Source: Pomphorhynchus laevis
Lineage: Eukaryota; Acanthocephala; Palaeacanthocephala; Echinorhynchida; Pomphorhynchidae
Assembly (NCBI GenBank): GCA_012934845.2
Contig: WNNJ02003111.1
Location: forward strand, 108,943 to 172,942
Direction of reading: 5' to 3'
DNA: 64,000 nt
Below are positions 46,001 through 54,879 of the stretch, piece after piece. Below the pieces are notes generated by a model. That model saw only the letters and a list, made by a program, of their open reading frames with translations. It had not been told where the DNA came from and did not search any database. The number at the start of each line of letters is the position of its first letter. Position 1 is the stretch's first letter. The translations under genes and the position numbers were made by a program.

Positions 46001-49000
46001 TTTAATAAAAATTACGGACAGACAGGTCATTTTAGATGATCGGAAGAGAATATGCGATTATTGGTTCCATCATGTTTTTAAAAAAACTCAGAGCACCTGG
46101 AAAGGCGAAGCTGGGTAGTTTGTTAAATGATTGAGTAGAAGTCATGATTTTACAATCTTTCTGGTCTAAGTGTTGATGGAAAAACCAGTAGGGGTAAGAT
46201 ACACTCCAAGATATTTATAGAAGTTCGTCATATATAGATTGCCTGTTTAAGTTGAACTGTCCATCTCGGGCGAGGCATCTACCTCAACGGAATTTATTTC
46301 GCTTGCTCATGACATAATCCTTCTCCTTCTGACAACAATCCAAATTGTGGTCTGGCAAGTTTCTTAAACGTCGATCGAGAAATCAAACTAGAGGAAGTAA
46401 TCTCCTATTCTTATGCCAGTAAGGACAAGCCACAAAAATGTCAATTATCGTAAGGGCAAGATCCACGGATATCACGATAAATTATGTACGATTAGCATCC
46501 TTATCACAAACGCTCAAATTTTCACCAATGCAAATATTTTCATTTACAGTGTCCTCCGATTTCTAATATATTCCGTTGCCTCATACTTTCAACTACACAC
46601 TTACACTTAGCCAAATTGATTTATAATACGTTCTATTAACCAATCACTAATAATATTCTATTCGCGCTTTATAAATCTGTCTGCATCGTCCAATAAAATT
46701 CTATAATTATTCATTCCTATAAATTAGAAGTACATACTAATCTCTCCTAGTTAATCTAATGCATTGGATACTGGTCAGTAAAGTAAAAAAATACAAGCTA
46801 AGAAGTTACGATGAAAAGTAAAATAATCAAATAACACAATAAAATGATTAATCTATCAACCTGATATTATCTGATATATATAACCTGATATTATACATAA
46901 CCTGATACAACCTGATATTATATATAATATCAACCTGATATTATCTGATCTTCCTTACTTTTTAATTTATTTTTGAGCATTACATAATTAATATGAAAAT
47001 ATTAAAAGTCAATTAGTAACAAAATCGAGTAACTAGCAACCTATTGATTGTACATTATAAAACGACGTATAAATTAAAGAAAAATACCATAAAATAAATA
47101 CTTTAAAATACATAAAAAAATAATTTTAAATTTTTATTTTATTTTAGATTTACGAGATTGCAGAATTTAACCGAATGGAGATAAAAAGTACTCTTTAACA
47201 AATTACAAATACGTACCATTTCAAATTTAAATAAGTTGTAGATATCTTTAATTACGCTTGGATGCGAGGTCAATAGCAAGCTTATAAATGATACAGCAAC
47301 ATTTGGACGACTTGGATAAACCATTACAACGGAGTTTATGTATCGCTCAAATACCTGTAGTTCGTCAAAATTGAATATCGACGGTGAACTTTCATTGTTC
47401 TGCATTAAATGAACTAGAAATCCAGGCAAATGAGGATCGAAAACAAATGTAAAGTCAAGCGGAACTTTAGTACATCGATATACCAATATTTCACGATCAT
47501 TGGAAATAGCCAACTATTTAATAAATGAAGAATATTACGAATCGGCAATATGACAAAGTGATAAAAGAATTTATAAACAACAAAATACCGATAAAATTTC
47601 CAAATATAGTGTTATATTTTATTAGTAATATTATTATTTTCTAAATATAATTTAGAAATTAATTTACATTTTTGATGGTATTCATTCATTTCTACATTTT
47701 TATTTTTGTCGTTGTGTGAGCAAAGATATCTGCTCACTACTGTTTTTGCAAAAAAAAGTCATTCATTCATAATATTTTTTAAAGATATAATATTTTTTAT
47801 AATATTATAATAATGTAATTATAATAATTTATTTAAAATATTTATTATATTTTTATATTTTTTATTTCTTAAATTACATTATAAAAGATAATTGAAAAAA
47901 TAATATTTTTTCATAATAAATAATATTATATATTATAATATTTTTCATAATAACATACAATAAATCTTTGTGATTTTAATTGCTACATAATTATATTATA
48001 ATATAATATAATATTCTAACAATTATATTATATTTATAATGATAATCATACATTAACATAAAACCCGTTGGCGTAGCGTCCTTTAACGTAAAAGTTTAAT
48101 TTGAGGGAGTTTTAATTATATATTATAATATTAATTGCACCAAAGAGTTAATATTTGTTTTATCGATAATAAAATAAATGGAGATTACCGGAATTAGTGT
48201 ACGTTCGAATAAATCAAGATATGAGTCTTAATCCAGGGATTAATTAGAATACAATTTTAATAAATTTGCACAAATTAATTAATTATTTTATTAAATTCAG
48301 TAAAACTAAAAAGAGATAACGATAAAATGTGGCTTCATGTGTCTTCATGAGAAATGCAATAAAATAAAAAACGATATAGCCACAATCATCAATTATTATT
48401 TCTCTTCACAGATTAATGAATTCTATTTATTTTGTATTAAATGTTATTTTGGTATCTTTATATTATAATCTAATTCTAAGGCTGATGATATTCTACAGAA
48501 ACCAAGTTATATTTGTTAAGCTTGTTAGACTAACTTAACGAAGTTTTTCTCTATTAAGATATCTGCTGAAATATACCAAATACTTTAAATTATAAATTAA
48601 TAAGCATTTTAATCAAATTACATCTTACCCTGCTGTTTATTAATCCTTTAGCAGCGTACAATTTGAATAGTGCTGTCATTTTATTAACAAGGTGTATAGA
48701 TGAAAAAAGACGATTAATCAACACGTTCTGTGTTCGATACTTGATACCATAAGAAGTAAAGAATATGAAAAGCGTTTTAGTGCTTATGAAAAAAGGTGGC
48801 AGGTGGTCGGCAGGCATTGGCATTTTGGATTTTACGGAATCGATAGCTATCAAAACATTTTGGAGCATAAACAATAAAATATTAGTTTAGCTTTACCTGA
48901 TACATTAGGAATAAAATCTGTAAACCACCATGGACCCTGGGTTGGTGTTTGTCTAATTCCGATATTAGACCTTGGCTTTGAATCCGGTGCAACAGCTGGA

Positions 49001-50735
49001 CTTGTCGGAATTGAAGAACCTTCATCAAAAGCACGCTTAGGGAAGTTTTCGCCAACAAGCGCTTGATTAGTCATTTGCTGCTGATGACTAGTATTAGAAA
49101 ACGGTGACGGTAATCTATGTGACTGGAATCTCGATTGATCTTGCATTAATCGTGGAGACGATTGAAGAGCTGCTTGCGGGTAAATTTGCTGTGAAAATAA
49201 CTGTCCAGTGTTTACATAATATCCGGGATGTACACTTCTTGGTCGCATTTCATACTCTTGAGTAATTCTAGTATCTTGAGATGTTTGCATACTAATCGGA
49301 TTCATTGAATTTACGACACTGGGTTGAGGATTCAAGCCATATCCAGTCCATGACAATAAATATGTCTAAATTCAAAAATGAATTTAAAAACTAATTTTAT
49401 CAACGCTATGTTTTTGAAATCAAAATGTCGACTTATAATGTTTTATATAAAAATTATATGATTTAATTATCACATATTATTTCATCTAATATTGAAATTT
49501 TGATCGGTAAATATTACCAAATCTAGTTCAAGTAGCCGTTCAGGATTAATGGAAATGTTTGCTTTAGGTGATTCCATCTGAATTGTAGACTCTTTCTGAG
49601 CAGCATAATAGCTGATTGACTATCACACAGAGCTATACCAATTGAAATTTTGATTTCTCGTATTCAATCATCTGTGGTTTTCTTCACACTTTATTCTAGT
49701 ATCTTAACACCTTTTGTAATAACTTTGACTCCATGTTGCGCAAAGAATTTTGCGTCTTTGTGCTTGTTTGTTGGGTGCATTAGTGTAGTACATTTCAAAG
49801 GATTAACGTGCTATCCAAATATATGCCGATTTCTTGCAAATCATTTCATAGCAAAGCCAAATCTTTATATGACGTAACGAATGTTCAAATAATGCATAAG
49901 CTCAGTGATCATGAACTGTAACTCTCGTATGAGAAGGAGAACTGTTGCTATGCATGGAGCCATCACCAGCAGGTCCCGTTGGGCAAACCCTTTTTCCAAA
50001 CACTGCAACTTTCTCGGATGCAATAGATGTAGGTGATGAATAGCAATTCTTTTGTATTGCTGTCATTCATGGACACATTTTGTTCATGTTTTAAGTGTTA
50101 TTTACCTGTTTACACAATTAAATGCGCTTATACCCTCTATTAGTAAAATACTTTTATTATCCGCCTTTACGAATTATTTTCAAGTGAAATTAATTCCCAT
50201 TAATTTTCATGCACAGAGTTGTGTTAGGCGGATTCAATCACTTGTAACATTTTATCAAAGTATATTCAGTCCAAGAATACAATATTAATATTATCAAAAT
50301 TAATAATATATTATAAATATTAATATTATTGATATTAATATTATTATTTGCATTACCAACATTTAAAATAATGAGTTCTATTGAAATCATATAACGCACA
50401 GGCTATTTAATTTATATAATCACAAATTGAATGCATAATAAAGTTGTAAAAATTTTTTAATTTTTTTTTTATTTTAATTAAAAATTAACTATCGCAATAA
50501 ATAAAATTAAAGGTTTGAGGTTTGACATTGCAAGGTTTACCTTAGCCATTTCGAAAAGCGATAGACAATTGAGTTCGGTTTTCAACAATTCACAGATCGA
50601 TTGAGTCATATCAGATATTTGAATAGCATTGTTGTCTAATGAAAAGTCCAATTTTAAAAAAATTTGTGAACCCCATGAAATTATCCAATGTAATGGAGTT
50701 TCAAAGTTTATCAAGAATGTGCCACGTATGTTTTC
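39754..50735 (-). CDS. MED14: MED14, C-terminal part, seven exons
   Basis: Mediator tail/backbone subunit, recognised from seven minus-strand exons whose splice phases all agree: 50735-50541, 49365-48897, 48846-48629, 47513-47217, 44557-44447, 42203-41993, 40070-39754, about 600 aa. Matches to the human C-terminus run in order: DELQVFERYI with SVIKDIYNLFKFEM (human DELQVLEKFF, HILRDCVHIMKLEL); PWKVRWHTSVP with KPFTPSFICIHQKAFMF (human LKWNVQFCLTIPP, AVVLKSKMLFF); FMLPISYDLTTG (human IIVPIIYDMASG); AVLFLTLRDLVCRLPVTFG (human CTIFAAVRDLMANLTLPPG). The second exon is a long Ser/Pro/Gln-rich stretch, as in human MED14. About 80 residues follow the end of the human protein. N-terminal exons must lie upstream (above 50735). 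Introns range from 50 bp to 2.7 kb; the large ones contain retroelements. Confidence 0.87.
40395..41280 (+). mobile_element. PLE GIY-YIG endonuclease remnant in a MED14 intron
   Basis: Lies in the 1.9-kb intron between exons f and g, opposite strand. 40901-41083 encodes NVYIGYTTHRLYSRMTQHS, the GIY-YIG signature as found at the PLE C-terminus; 41041-41268, in another frame, gives MKERNVVNLRILKAAFIKEM and NPTINSKDKGFVKTLNFLS, the usual end of that domain. One frameshift separates them near 41040. Upstream is an inverted pair (about 40395-40460 and 40800-40865) with ATTTATTTTGTTTTCAAATT and CTGATGAT-x-ACCGCAGTAGT modules. Confidence 0.7.
41281..41992. other. Rest of MED14 intron f-g, AT-rich palindromes
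   Basis: No gene. TTTATATAAATCAC-TGTG-GTGATTTATATAAA hairpin near 41478-41509, and a looser inverted pair around GGAGTTACTTGCC at 41600-41700. Confidence 0.45.
41993..42203 (-). CDS. MED14: MED14 exon f
   Basis: 211 nt. Acceptor ATTTTAAG, donor AGTG/GTATTT, ends in phase 1. Reads IRLYLRLQRPDNQG, FMLPISYDLTTGCIEIS and SNLTEYSKNHARSS. Confidence 0.85.
42204..43024. other. MED14 intron e-f, AT-rich part
   Basis: No gene. ATATATCAACGAAA at about 42561 and TTTCGTTGATATAT at about 42618 form an inverted repeat. Confidence 0.45.
43025..43855 (+). mobile_element. 5'-truncated CR1/L2-like LINE in a MED14 intron
   Basis: Plus strand, antisense to MED14. The open segment 43029-43700 (223 aa) is the C-terminal part of LINE ORF2: TILGVPFDNNLSFLPFI, ILISSLFMPRLEYCLG, LQRILHMTARVIFRLRKYDH, IAAPRLWNKLPRDTKSL and FKTSLIAILL. 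The ending block resembles the LINE at 13-17 kb, but the 3' UTR differs and ends in CTATCCTACCTATCC repeats near 43850. The frame is intact, so insertion is fairly recent; the missing RT palm makes it dead on arrival. Confidence 0.82.
43881..44324. repeat. 79-bp direct repeat pair and a 20-bp perfect palindrome
   Basis: 43881-43959 and 44246-44324 are near-identical (three differences by eye), 365 bp apart. Between them, AATTTAGTTCATAAATGCAT (44099-44118) and its exact reverse complement (44125-44144) make a 20-bp stem with a 6-base loop. Confidence 0.7.
44447..44557 (-). CDS. MED14: MED14 exon e (short, lacks a Met-led frame)
   Basis: 111 nt, 37 codons, phase 0. Acceptor TTGTTTAG, donor TTT/GTTAGT. 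Reads TSGMPWKVRWHTSVPMGF then GLKPFTPSFICIHQKAFMF. Confidence 0.82.
44558..45559. other. MED14 intron d-e, 5' half of insertions
   Basis: 44558-44870 is AT-rich. 44880-45470 is less AT-rich and on the plus strand reads like decayed coding DNA (Lys/Asn-rich), possibly a LINE ORF1, but no motif is recognised. The 108-aa minus-strand frame at 44886-45212 is Phe/Ile/Leu-rich and probably its shadow. Confidence 0.35.
45560..46625. repeat. Large inverted repeat around a LINE RT fragment
   Basis: Arms at about 45560-45860 and 46335-46625 are reverse complements (for example TTTCTCGATCGACGTTAAGA against CTTAAACGTCGATCGAGAAA). The 475-bp spacer reads on the minus strand TNFYKYLGVYLTPTGFSI, a motif near the end of LINE RT domains. 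A fold-back insertion or two head-to-head copies of the same LINE piece. Confidence 0.65.
46626..47216. other. MED14 intron d-e, AT-rich end
   Basis: AACCTGATATTATATATA is repeated three or four times at 46860-46950. No gene. Confidence 0.45.
47217..47513 (-). CDS. MED14: MED14 exon d
   Basis: 297 nt, 99 codons, phase 0. Acceptor TAAATAG, donor ATG/GTACGT. Reads LAISNDREILVYRCTKVPLD to IYNLFKFEM. Strongest single match to human MED14 (DELQV and the following 40 residues). Confidence 0.88.
47514..48628. other. MED14 intron c-d, very AT-rich
   Basis: Runs of TATAATATTAT at 47760-48060. No gene or known repeat. Confidence 0.5.
48629..48846 (-). CDS. MED14: MED14 exon c
   Basis: 218 nt after a 50-bp intron that contains ACTAAT near its 5' side and TTTTGATAG at the end. 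Reads IDSVKSKMPMPADHLPPFF to KLYAAKGLINSR; donor AGG/GTAAGA. Corresponds to the human segment ending RHLQRIIQQETLQLINSN. Confidence 0.75.
48897..49365 (-). CDS. MED14: MED14 exon b, Ser/Pro/Gln-rich
   Basis: 469 nt. Acceptor TGAATTTAG, donor TCAG/GTAAAG, ends in phase 1. Reads TYLLSWTGYGLNPQP to QGPWWFTDFIPNVS; the PWWFTDFIP end aligns with human QRSWAASIPTIL. Confidence 0.75.
49366..50540. other. MED14 intron a-b, probable retroelement remnant
   Basis: 49540-50280 is less AT-rich than its flanks. On the plus strand 49650-49877 is open (75 aa) but Phe/Cys/Ser-rich without motifs. The minus strand may be decayed LINE RT; no block is clear enough to name. 50281-50470 is ATTAATATTA repeats. Confidence 0.3.
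50541..50735 (-). CDS. MED14: MED14 exon a
   Basis: 195 nt, 65 codons, phase 0 at both ends. Acceptor GATCTTTTAG, donor AAG/GTAAAC. Reads ENIRGTFLINFETPLHW to LSLFEMAK. Membership rests on phase and position rather than a clear human match. Confidence 0.65.
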
Positions 50736-50939
50736 CTAAAAGATCAACATAATCTAAAATAGCTATCTGCAAAATTAATTCAGTGACTGCAACAGAGAAT
50801 TCTCAAAATATAATTTTAAATAATTACTTCTTTAGATTTCGTTTGGTTTAGCGATTCTAGATATTAAAAAACAGCTTGGCAGTCATAATACTAATGACTA
50901 ACGTCTTCTACTGCATTAAGGTGCATAATGCTCGGTTGC

Positions 50940-51060
50940 ATGAACCAGTTTTGGCTCCTAACCTTCAAGCGATTTTTTCGCACTAACAATTTATAAAAAA
51001 CACATTCCTTTCGGAATACTGTGAGAAATTCAGTGCCCTCGTAAACAACGGATTAACATT
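50940..51060 (+). repeat. Partial copy of the 385-bp repeat
   Basis: TTCAAGCGATTTTTTCGCAC then TAACAATTTATAAAAAACAC and GAGAAATTCAGTGCCCTCG match units at 8247 and 8635. It stops at AACGGATTA, where the 455-bp retrozyme-like array begins. Confidence 0.75.
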
Positions 51061-51550
51061 AAACAAACATTGAACAAAAATTTGACAGAATTGTAACGGC
51101 AGACGCGTATCGTTCTAACGGAGCTCATCAGTACCGTGACTTTAATACTCATAAAATAGGCACCTTAACGCTCGCTTAAACAATGTTTAAAGCTCGAAAA
51201 ACAGAACTACACTTAATCTGAACCATCAGAGGGAATTTAATATAATATAAATTAGTATAAATATTTAATATAAATATGGTTATAATATAAATTAACCATC
51301 CATCATGGTGTTTAACATGGACATCTTAAAGTGTACAAATATATAAAATATAAGTTGTTGTTACACCTGCCCTGGGACACACAATGGTGTACTCGTAAAT
51401 AAATCACTATGTTTTCCCCATGAAGAGGCATAAACACCAGGCAGCATACTATATATCTTTATCAGACCAAAGAAATAGAACCGAATTATTCTCGCAATAT
51501 TCAAAGTCGCTACGTATGCCCAGTTATCTTATGTGTGACGACAAACTTCA
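51061..51550 (-). repeat. 455-bp retrozyme-like repeat, unit 1
   Basis: Hammerhead at 51093-51140, then shared blocks CTTAAACAATGTTTAAAGCT, CGAAAAACAGAACTA, TTGTTGTTACACCTGCC, GAAGAGGCATAAACACCAGG, CAATATTCAAAGTCGCTACG. Followed head to tail by unit 2 at a 458-bp spacing. No coding capacity. Confidence 0.8.
51093..51140 (-). ncRNA. Hammerhead ribozyme (455-bp repeat, unit 1)
   Basis: Minus strand: stem I GUCACGGUA; core CUGAUGA intact; stem II GCUC-CGUUA-GAAC (one mismatch); GAUA where GAAA is expected; stem III CGCG without a real loop; GUC; stem I UGCCGUUAC (one mismatch). The core change should reduce activity. Confidence 0.72.
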
Positions 51551-51598
51551 ACAACGGTAGACGCGTTTCTCTCTTACGGAGCTTGTCACTACCGTGAC
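51551..51598 (-). ncRNA. Hammerhead ribozyme (455-bp repeat, unit 2)
   Basis: Minus strand: stem I CACGGUA paired perfectly with UACCGU; core GUGACAA (degraded from CUGAUGA); stem II GCUC-CGUAA-GAGA; GAAA intact; CGCG; GUC. Unit 1 keeps what unit 2 has lost and the reverse, so the ancestral fold is a complete hammerhead with a very short stem III. Confidence 0.72.
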
Positions 51599-52003
51599 TT
51601 CAATAATCATCCATAGGGACCTTAACATATGCTTAAACAATGTCTAAAGCTCGAAAAACAGAACTAGCTTTAATCTGAATCATCAGAGGACATTTAGCAT
51701 AAGTTATGTGCATGGCAGTGACTATTACAGTTTAACCACGCATCAGGCACTAAATTCTTTTTAATAGAAATGATGTTTAACAGAGACACTTTAAAGTGAG
51801 CAAATATATAAAATATAATTTGTTGTTACACCTGCCATGGGACCCTGAATGGTGTACTAGTAAATAAATCAGTTTATCTCATGAAGAGGCATAAACACCA
51901 GGCAGCATTCTATATATCTTCATCCTTGAATATTGCGAATTATTCTCGCAATATTCAAAGTCGCTACGTATGCCCAGTCATCACATGTATGGCGACAAAC
52001 TTC
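51551..52003 (-). repeat. 455-bp retrozyme-like repeat, unit 2
   Basis: Second complete unit, same block order as unit 1, 453 bp to the third hammerhead remnant. GAATATTGCGAATTATTCTC and GCAATATTC make a small hairpin near 51927-51957. Confidence 0.8.
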
Positions 52004-52036
52004 CACAACGATAGACGTGTTTCGTCTACCGTGAAT
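52004..52036 (-). ncRNA. Hammerhead remnant, unit 3
   Basis: Minus strand CACGGUA-GA-CGAAACACGUCUAUCGUUG: stem I, GAAA and GUC remain, the CUGAUGA core and most of stem II are deleted. Confidence 0.65.
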
Positions 52037-52717
52037 AGTTTATTATATGTAGTTCCTTTAGATGCCATATATTCCATATTCCTTATTCGAATAATCGTCT
52101 GTTATTTATTAGTTAATTCATAAAAATTTACTTTTAAATAAATAATTACAAAAAACATTAAATAGCAATTATTTATTATTTAATTAAATTTTATATCGAG
52201 TTATTTTTAAATTATTAAATTTTTTTATCAATATTTATTATTTATAAATAATATGGAATCCGTTATTTTATATTATAATATATATAATATATTATATTTC
52301 ACTGATCCGAAGTTCGGGTTGCGAAGCCGAACTTCATGAATTATTATTTAACATACGAGTACACAACATGGAGCAGCATTATTCAAAATCCTGCATTATT
52401 TTTATTACAAAAATAATGAAAACAAACGCAAAATCCTGGATAACTACTAGATAATTCAATTGATGACCGATAAAACCATAAATATTAAACACAACTTGAG
52501 ATCAAAATAACAACTTAATTGCTACAATTGTGATAAACCTAACTTTATTTTATTCTAAATATAATTAAATTATATCGATAGAGATAACGGCCTTTACAAA
52601 TAACGGCTGGTGTTTATGCCTTCACAGAAGACATAAACATACATCGTATGTTATTTATTAGTCAACTCATAAAAATTGATTTTTATTTTAAATGAAATAA
52701 AAATATTTTTATTTGAC
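52037..52717. other. AT-rich DNA with PLE terminal-repeat pieces
   Basis: CGTCTGTTATTTATTAGTTA near 52097 and ACGGCTGGTGTTTATGCC near 52601 resemble PLE terminal and retrozyme blocks. No gene. Confidence 0.4.
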
Positions 52718-52880
52718 TTCAATAATCATCCATAGACACCTTAACGCACGCTTAAACAATGTTTAAAGCTCGAAAAACAGAACTACACTTTATCTGAATC
52801 ATCGGATGGTATTTAGCATAAGCTCTGTGATTGACGGTGTGTATTGTAGTTTAACCAGGCACTCAATTAATTTATCTCCT
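52718..52880 (-). repeat. 455-bp retrozyme-like repeat, partial third copy
   Basis: TTGACTTCAATAATCATCCA through CTTAAACAATGTTTAAAGCT and GTAGTTTAACCAGGCACTC match unit 2. It ends where the SIN1-like fragment starts. Confidence 0.7.
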
Positions 52881-52881
52881 T

Positions 52882-53105
52882 TCTCGGCGGAGATAAAAGA
52901 ATTACTTAACTGCGAATCAGTTGATGTGGATGATTCATTTATTTATGAATCAGAATATATTGGAAAAGTATATTAACTTTTATGATTAGCTTTTCATAGT
53001 GATTTATTCTAGTAAATCAATCACTATGTTCTTCTCTCTGCGGAGATTAAAGAATTACTGCGAATCAGAATATGGCAAAGTAGATGATATATTAGCTTTT
53101 TGGAT
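52882..53105 (+). pseudogene. Two decayed duplicates of SIN1 CRIM coding sequence
   Basis: 52882-52972 and 53036-53105 match the SIN1 gene at about 18130-18235: GAGATAAAAGAATTACTTAA, GCGAATCAGTTGATGTGGAT, GAATCAGAATAT and, in the second, GAAT-x-TGGCAAAGTAGATGAT. Both share a changed CTCTGCGGAGAT-like left edge, so one arose from the other after capture. Internal deletions differ. Encodes nothing now. Confidence 0.75.
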
Positions 53106-53509
53106 TTTTTTTTAATTAAAAATTTTAATTCTAAGTTAATATATTAAGTATATTAATATATAAGTTTATGCTAAAATAAATTTTATGATTTTAAAGTTCA
53201 AGTTTAACACCCAGAGCATCCTATTATCTTCTAAAATCTTCTATTTAAAGCTGAAGCAACAGCAGATTAGAGATCAACCCAACCGATTTGATCTCTGATT
53301 AGAGATCAAATCAGCTAACTGAGTCTACGTACTTAATATAATTATAAAATAAACAAAACATAATAATGCTAAATCAAAATTTAATAATAAAAAAATAATA
53401 ATAATTGTTTTTAGATTTTCTATAATTTAAATCAAGTTAAAATAAAAAATTGAAATTCAAAATAAACGTCATTTTTAATGACGTTTATTTTGAATAAACG
53501 TCATATGGG
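53106..53509. other. AT-rich spacer with a perfect 19-bp palindrome
   Basis: ATTCAAAATAAACGTCATT (53455-53473), loop TTT, then its exact reverse complement to 53495. No gene. Confidence 0.55.
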
Positions 53510-54639
53510 GACTTTCTGTCAATACTTTCCCAGGACTATCTGACTTTATCGAGAGATTATCTTCACTACATGAATCACCACCAATAATGCAATCTGACAG
53601 TCAACACAAGCTATCAATGCTCCTCGATAATAAAGTTCACGAGCAAATGCTTACGGACGTTCACCACTTCAACAGAGCTCGATTGCTGGCTGTGTCACGC
53701 CCTCACGCCAGTTCCTGGTTACGAGTGGTCCCAAATAAAGCGCTCGGAATGGACATTCCCCCTTCGCAGTTTTGCGCCTTAACTCGATTTTGGCTTGGTG
53801 CGCCTCTATTTTCACCTGGAGATCGGTGCGGGCGATGCTTTCTCCCCGCTGATTCAGTCGGCCTACATGCGCTGACCTGCCAATATGGGGGTTACCCGGG
53901 ACTGCGACACAACGGAATTCGCGATGTGGTCTTTCATGCTGCTCAATCTGCAGGAATGCATGTCGCTTTGGAGGTAAGGAACCTTATACCAGACCTTCGT
54001 GAACGACCTGCAGACGTTTTGATTCATGGGGACCCTCCTCGTGCAGTTGATTTCGCTGTAACACATCCACAACAATCAGCGTACATAGCAAACGCATCGA
54101 TAACGCCAGGCTATGCAGCGACAATGTATGCAGTCAATGTCAAGGAGAGGAAGTATAGAGCACGTATGGAGTCCGCTGGTTATCAATTTATACCGGCAGT
54201 AGTAGAGACGTATGGGGGCTGGAACGACCAAGGCGAACGTCTCATGCGATCGATAGCAAGACAGATATCTGCCACAACTGGGATCGAATATCATAAAACG
54301 GTAGATCACCTATTCCAAAGAGCATCGTTGGCCCTCATGCGCGGAAATGCTCGGGCAATCCTAGCGTCGTTGAATGGACGCAACCACCCACTATCTGATG
54401 CCCCACAGACAATAATGGAAACACCGAAGCGTCGTATGTTCAATACTGAACCATACAATGATATCGCTGGTATATTAACTCGACTATCATCAGTCGAAAG
54501 CGAATCATGTGGGGTTCCGTTGCAAGCATTGGACGCGCCAACCGAATCAGCTGCAAATACGGCAAAGGATACAAGACAGGTAGACGCCGGCGGGGAGGAT
54601 GTGGCGAGCTTGGACACAAGCCGCTCGTGGCGGAACTGA
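53510..54639 (+). pseudogene. REL-type LINE C-terminus, long open frame, second family
   Basis: Open from about 53510; the internal ATG at 53587 is not a real start. Contains RFWLGAPLFSPGDRCGRC, a CCHC finger (C-x2-C-x9-H-x3-C) ending ALTC, then PGLRHNGIRDVVFHAA, a Glu in VALEVRN, RPADVLIHG and AVDFAVTHP: the restriction-like endonuclease of R2/R4/NeSL-type LINEs with its PD-D-K-like core. The domain cuts target DNA. It runs about 375 codons to TGA at 54637. The RT part is missing, so the copy is 5' truncated, but the frame is open throughout. Its consensus differs from the fragment at 7.3-8.3 kb. Confidence 0.78.
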
Positions 54640-54654
54640 AGAGTTTGTGAAGAG

Positions 54655-54875
54655 CTCACACTAAATAATTTATATAAATTTTCGACTAATAAATAACAGA
54701 CGTTGTATCAGAATAAGAATTAGAGGTCATCAGGAGGAACTGCTATGCTATCAGGTTTCGGTTCCTAACTCCTCTACCCAACATAGCAGCGGGACCAAAT
54801 ACATGCTAATGATGTATTTCCTCTGATAAAATTTGAATGATATTCTAATGATATTTTTATACCAAGTATATTGTT
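54655..54875 (-). repeat. PLE terminal repeat copy
   Basis: TTGTATCAGAATAAGAATTA, AGGTCATCAGGAGGAACTGC, TATCAGGTTTCGGTTCC, CATAGCAGCGGGACC: the clearest copy of the block at 20.2, 22.4 and 61.0 kb. Confidence 0.65.
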
Positions 54876-54879
54876 TATT

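Noticed and set aside
53587-54639. REL domain as a domesticated host gene because its frame is open for over 350 codons
   Set aside because: No host promoter, splice site or fusion partner is visible and it lies among other retroelement pieces; a recent 5'-truncated insertion is simpler. Expression data could reopen this.
53863-54659. Minus-strand frames opposite the REL endonuclease
   Set aside because: Shadows of the open plus-strand domain with recognisable motifs.
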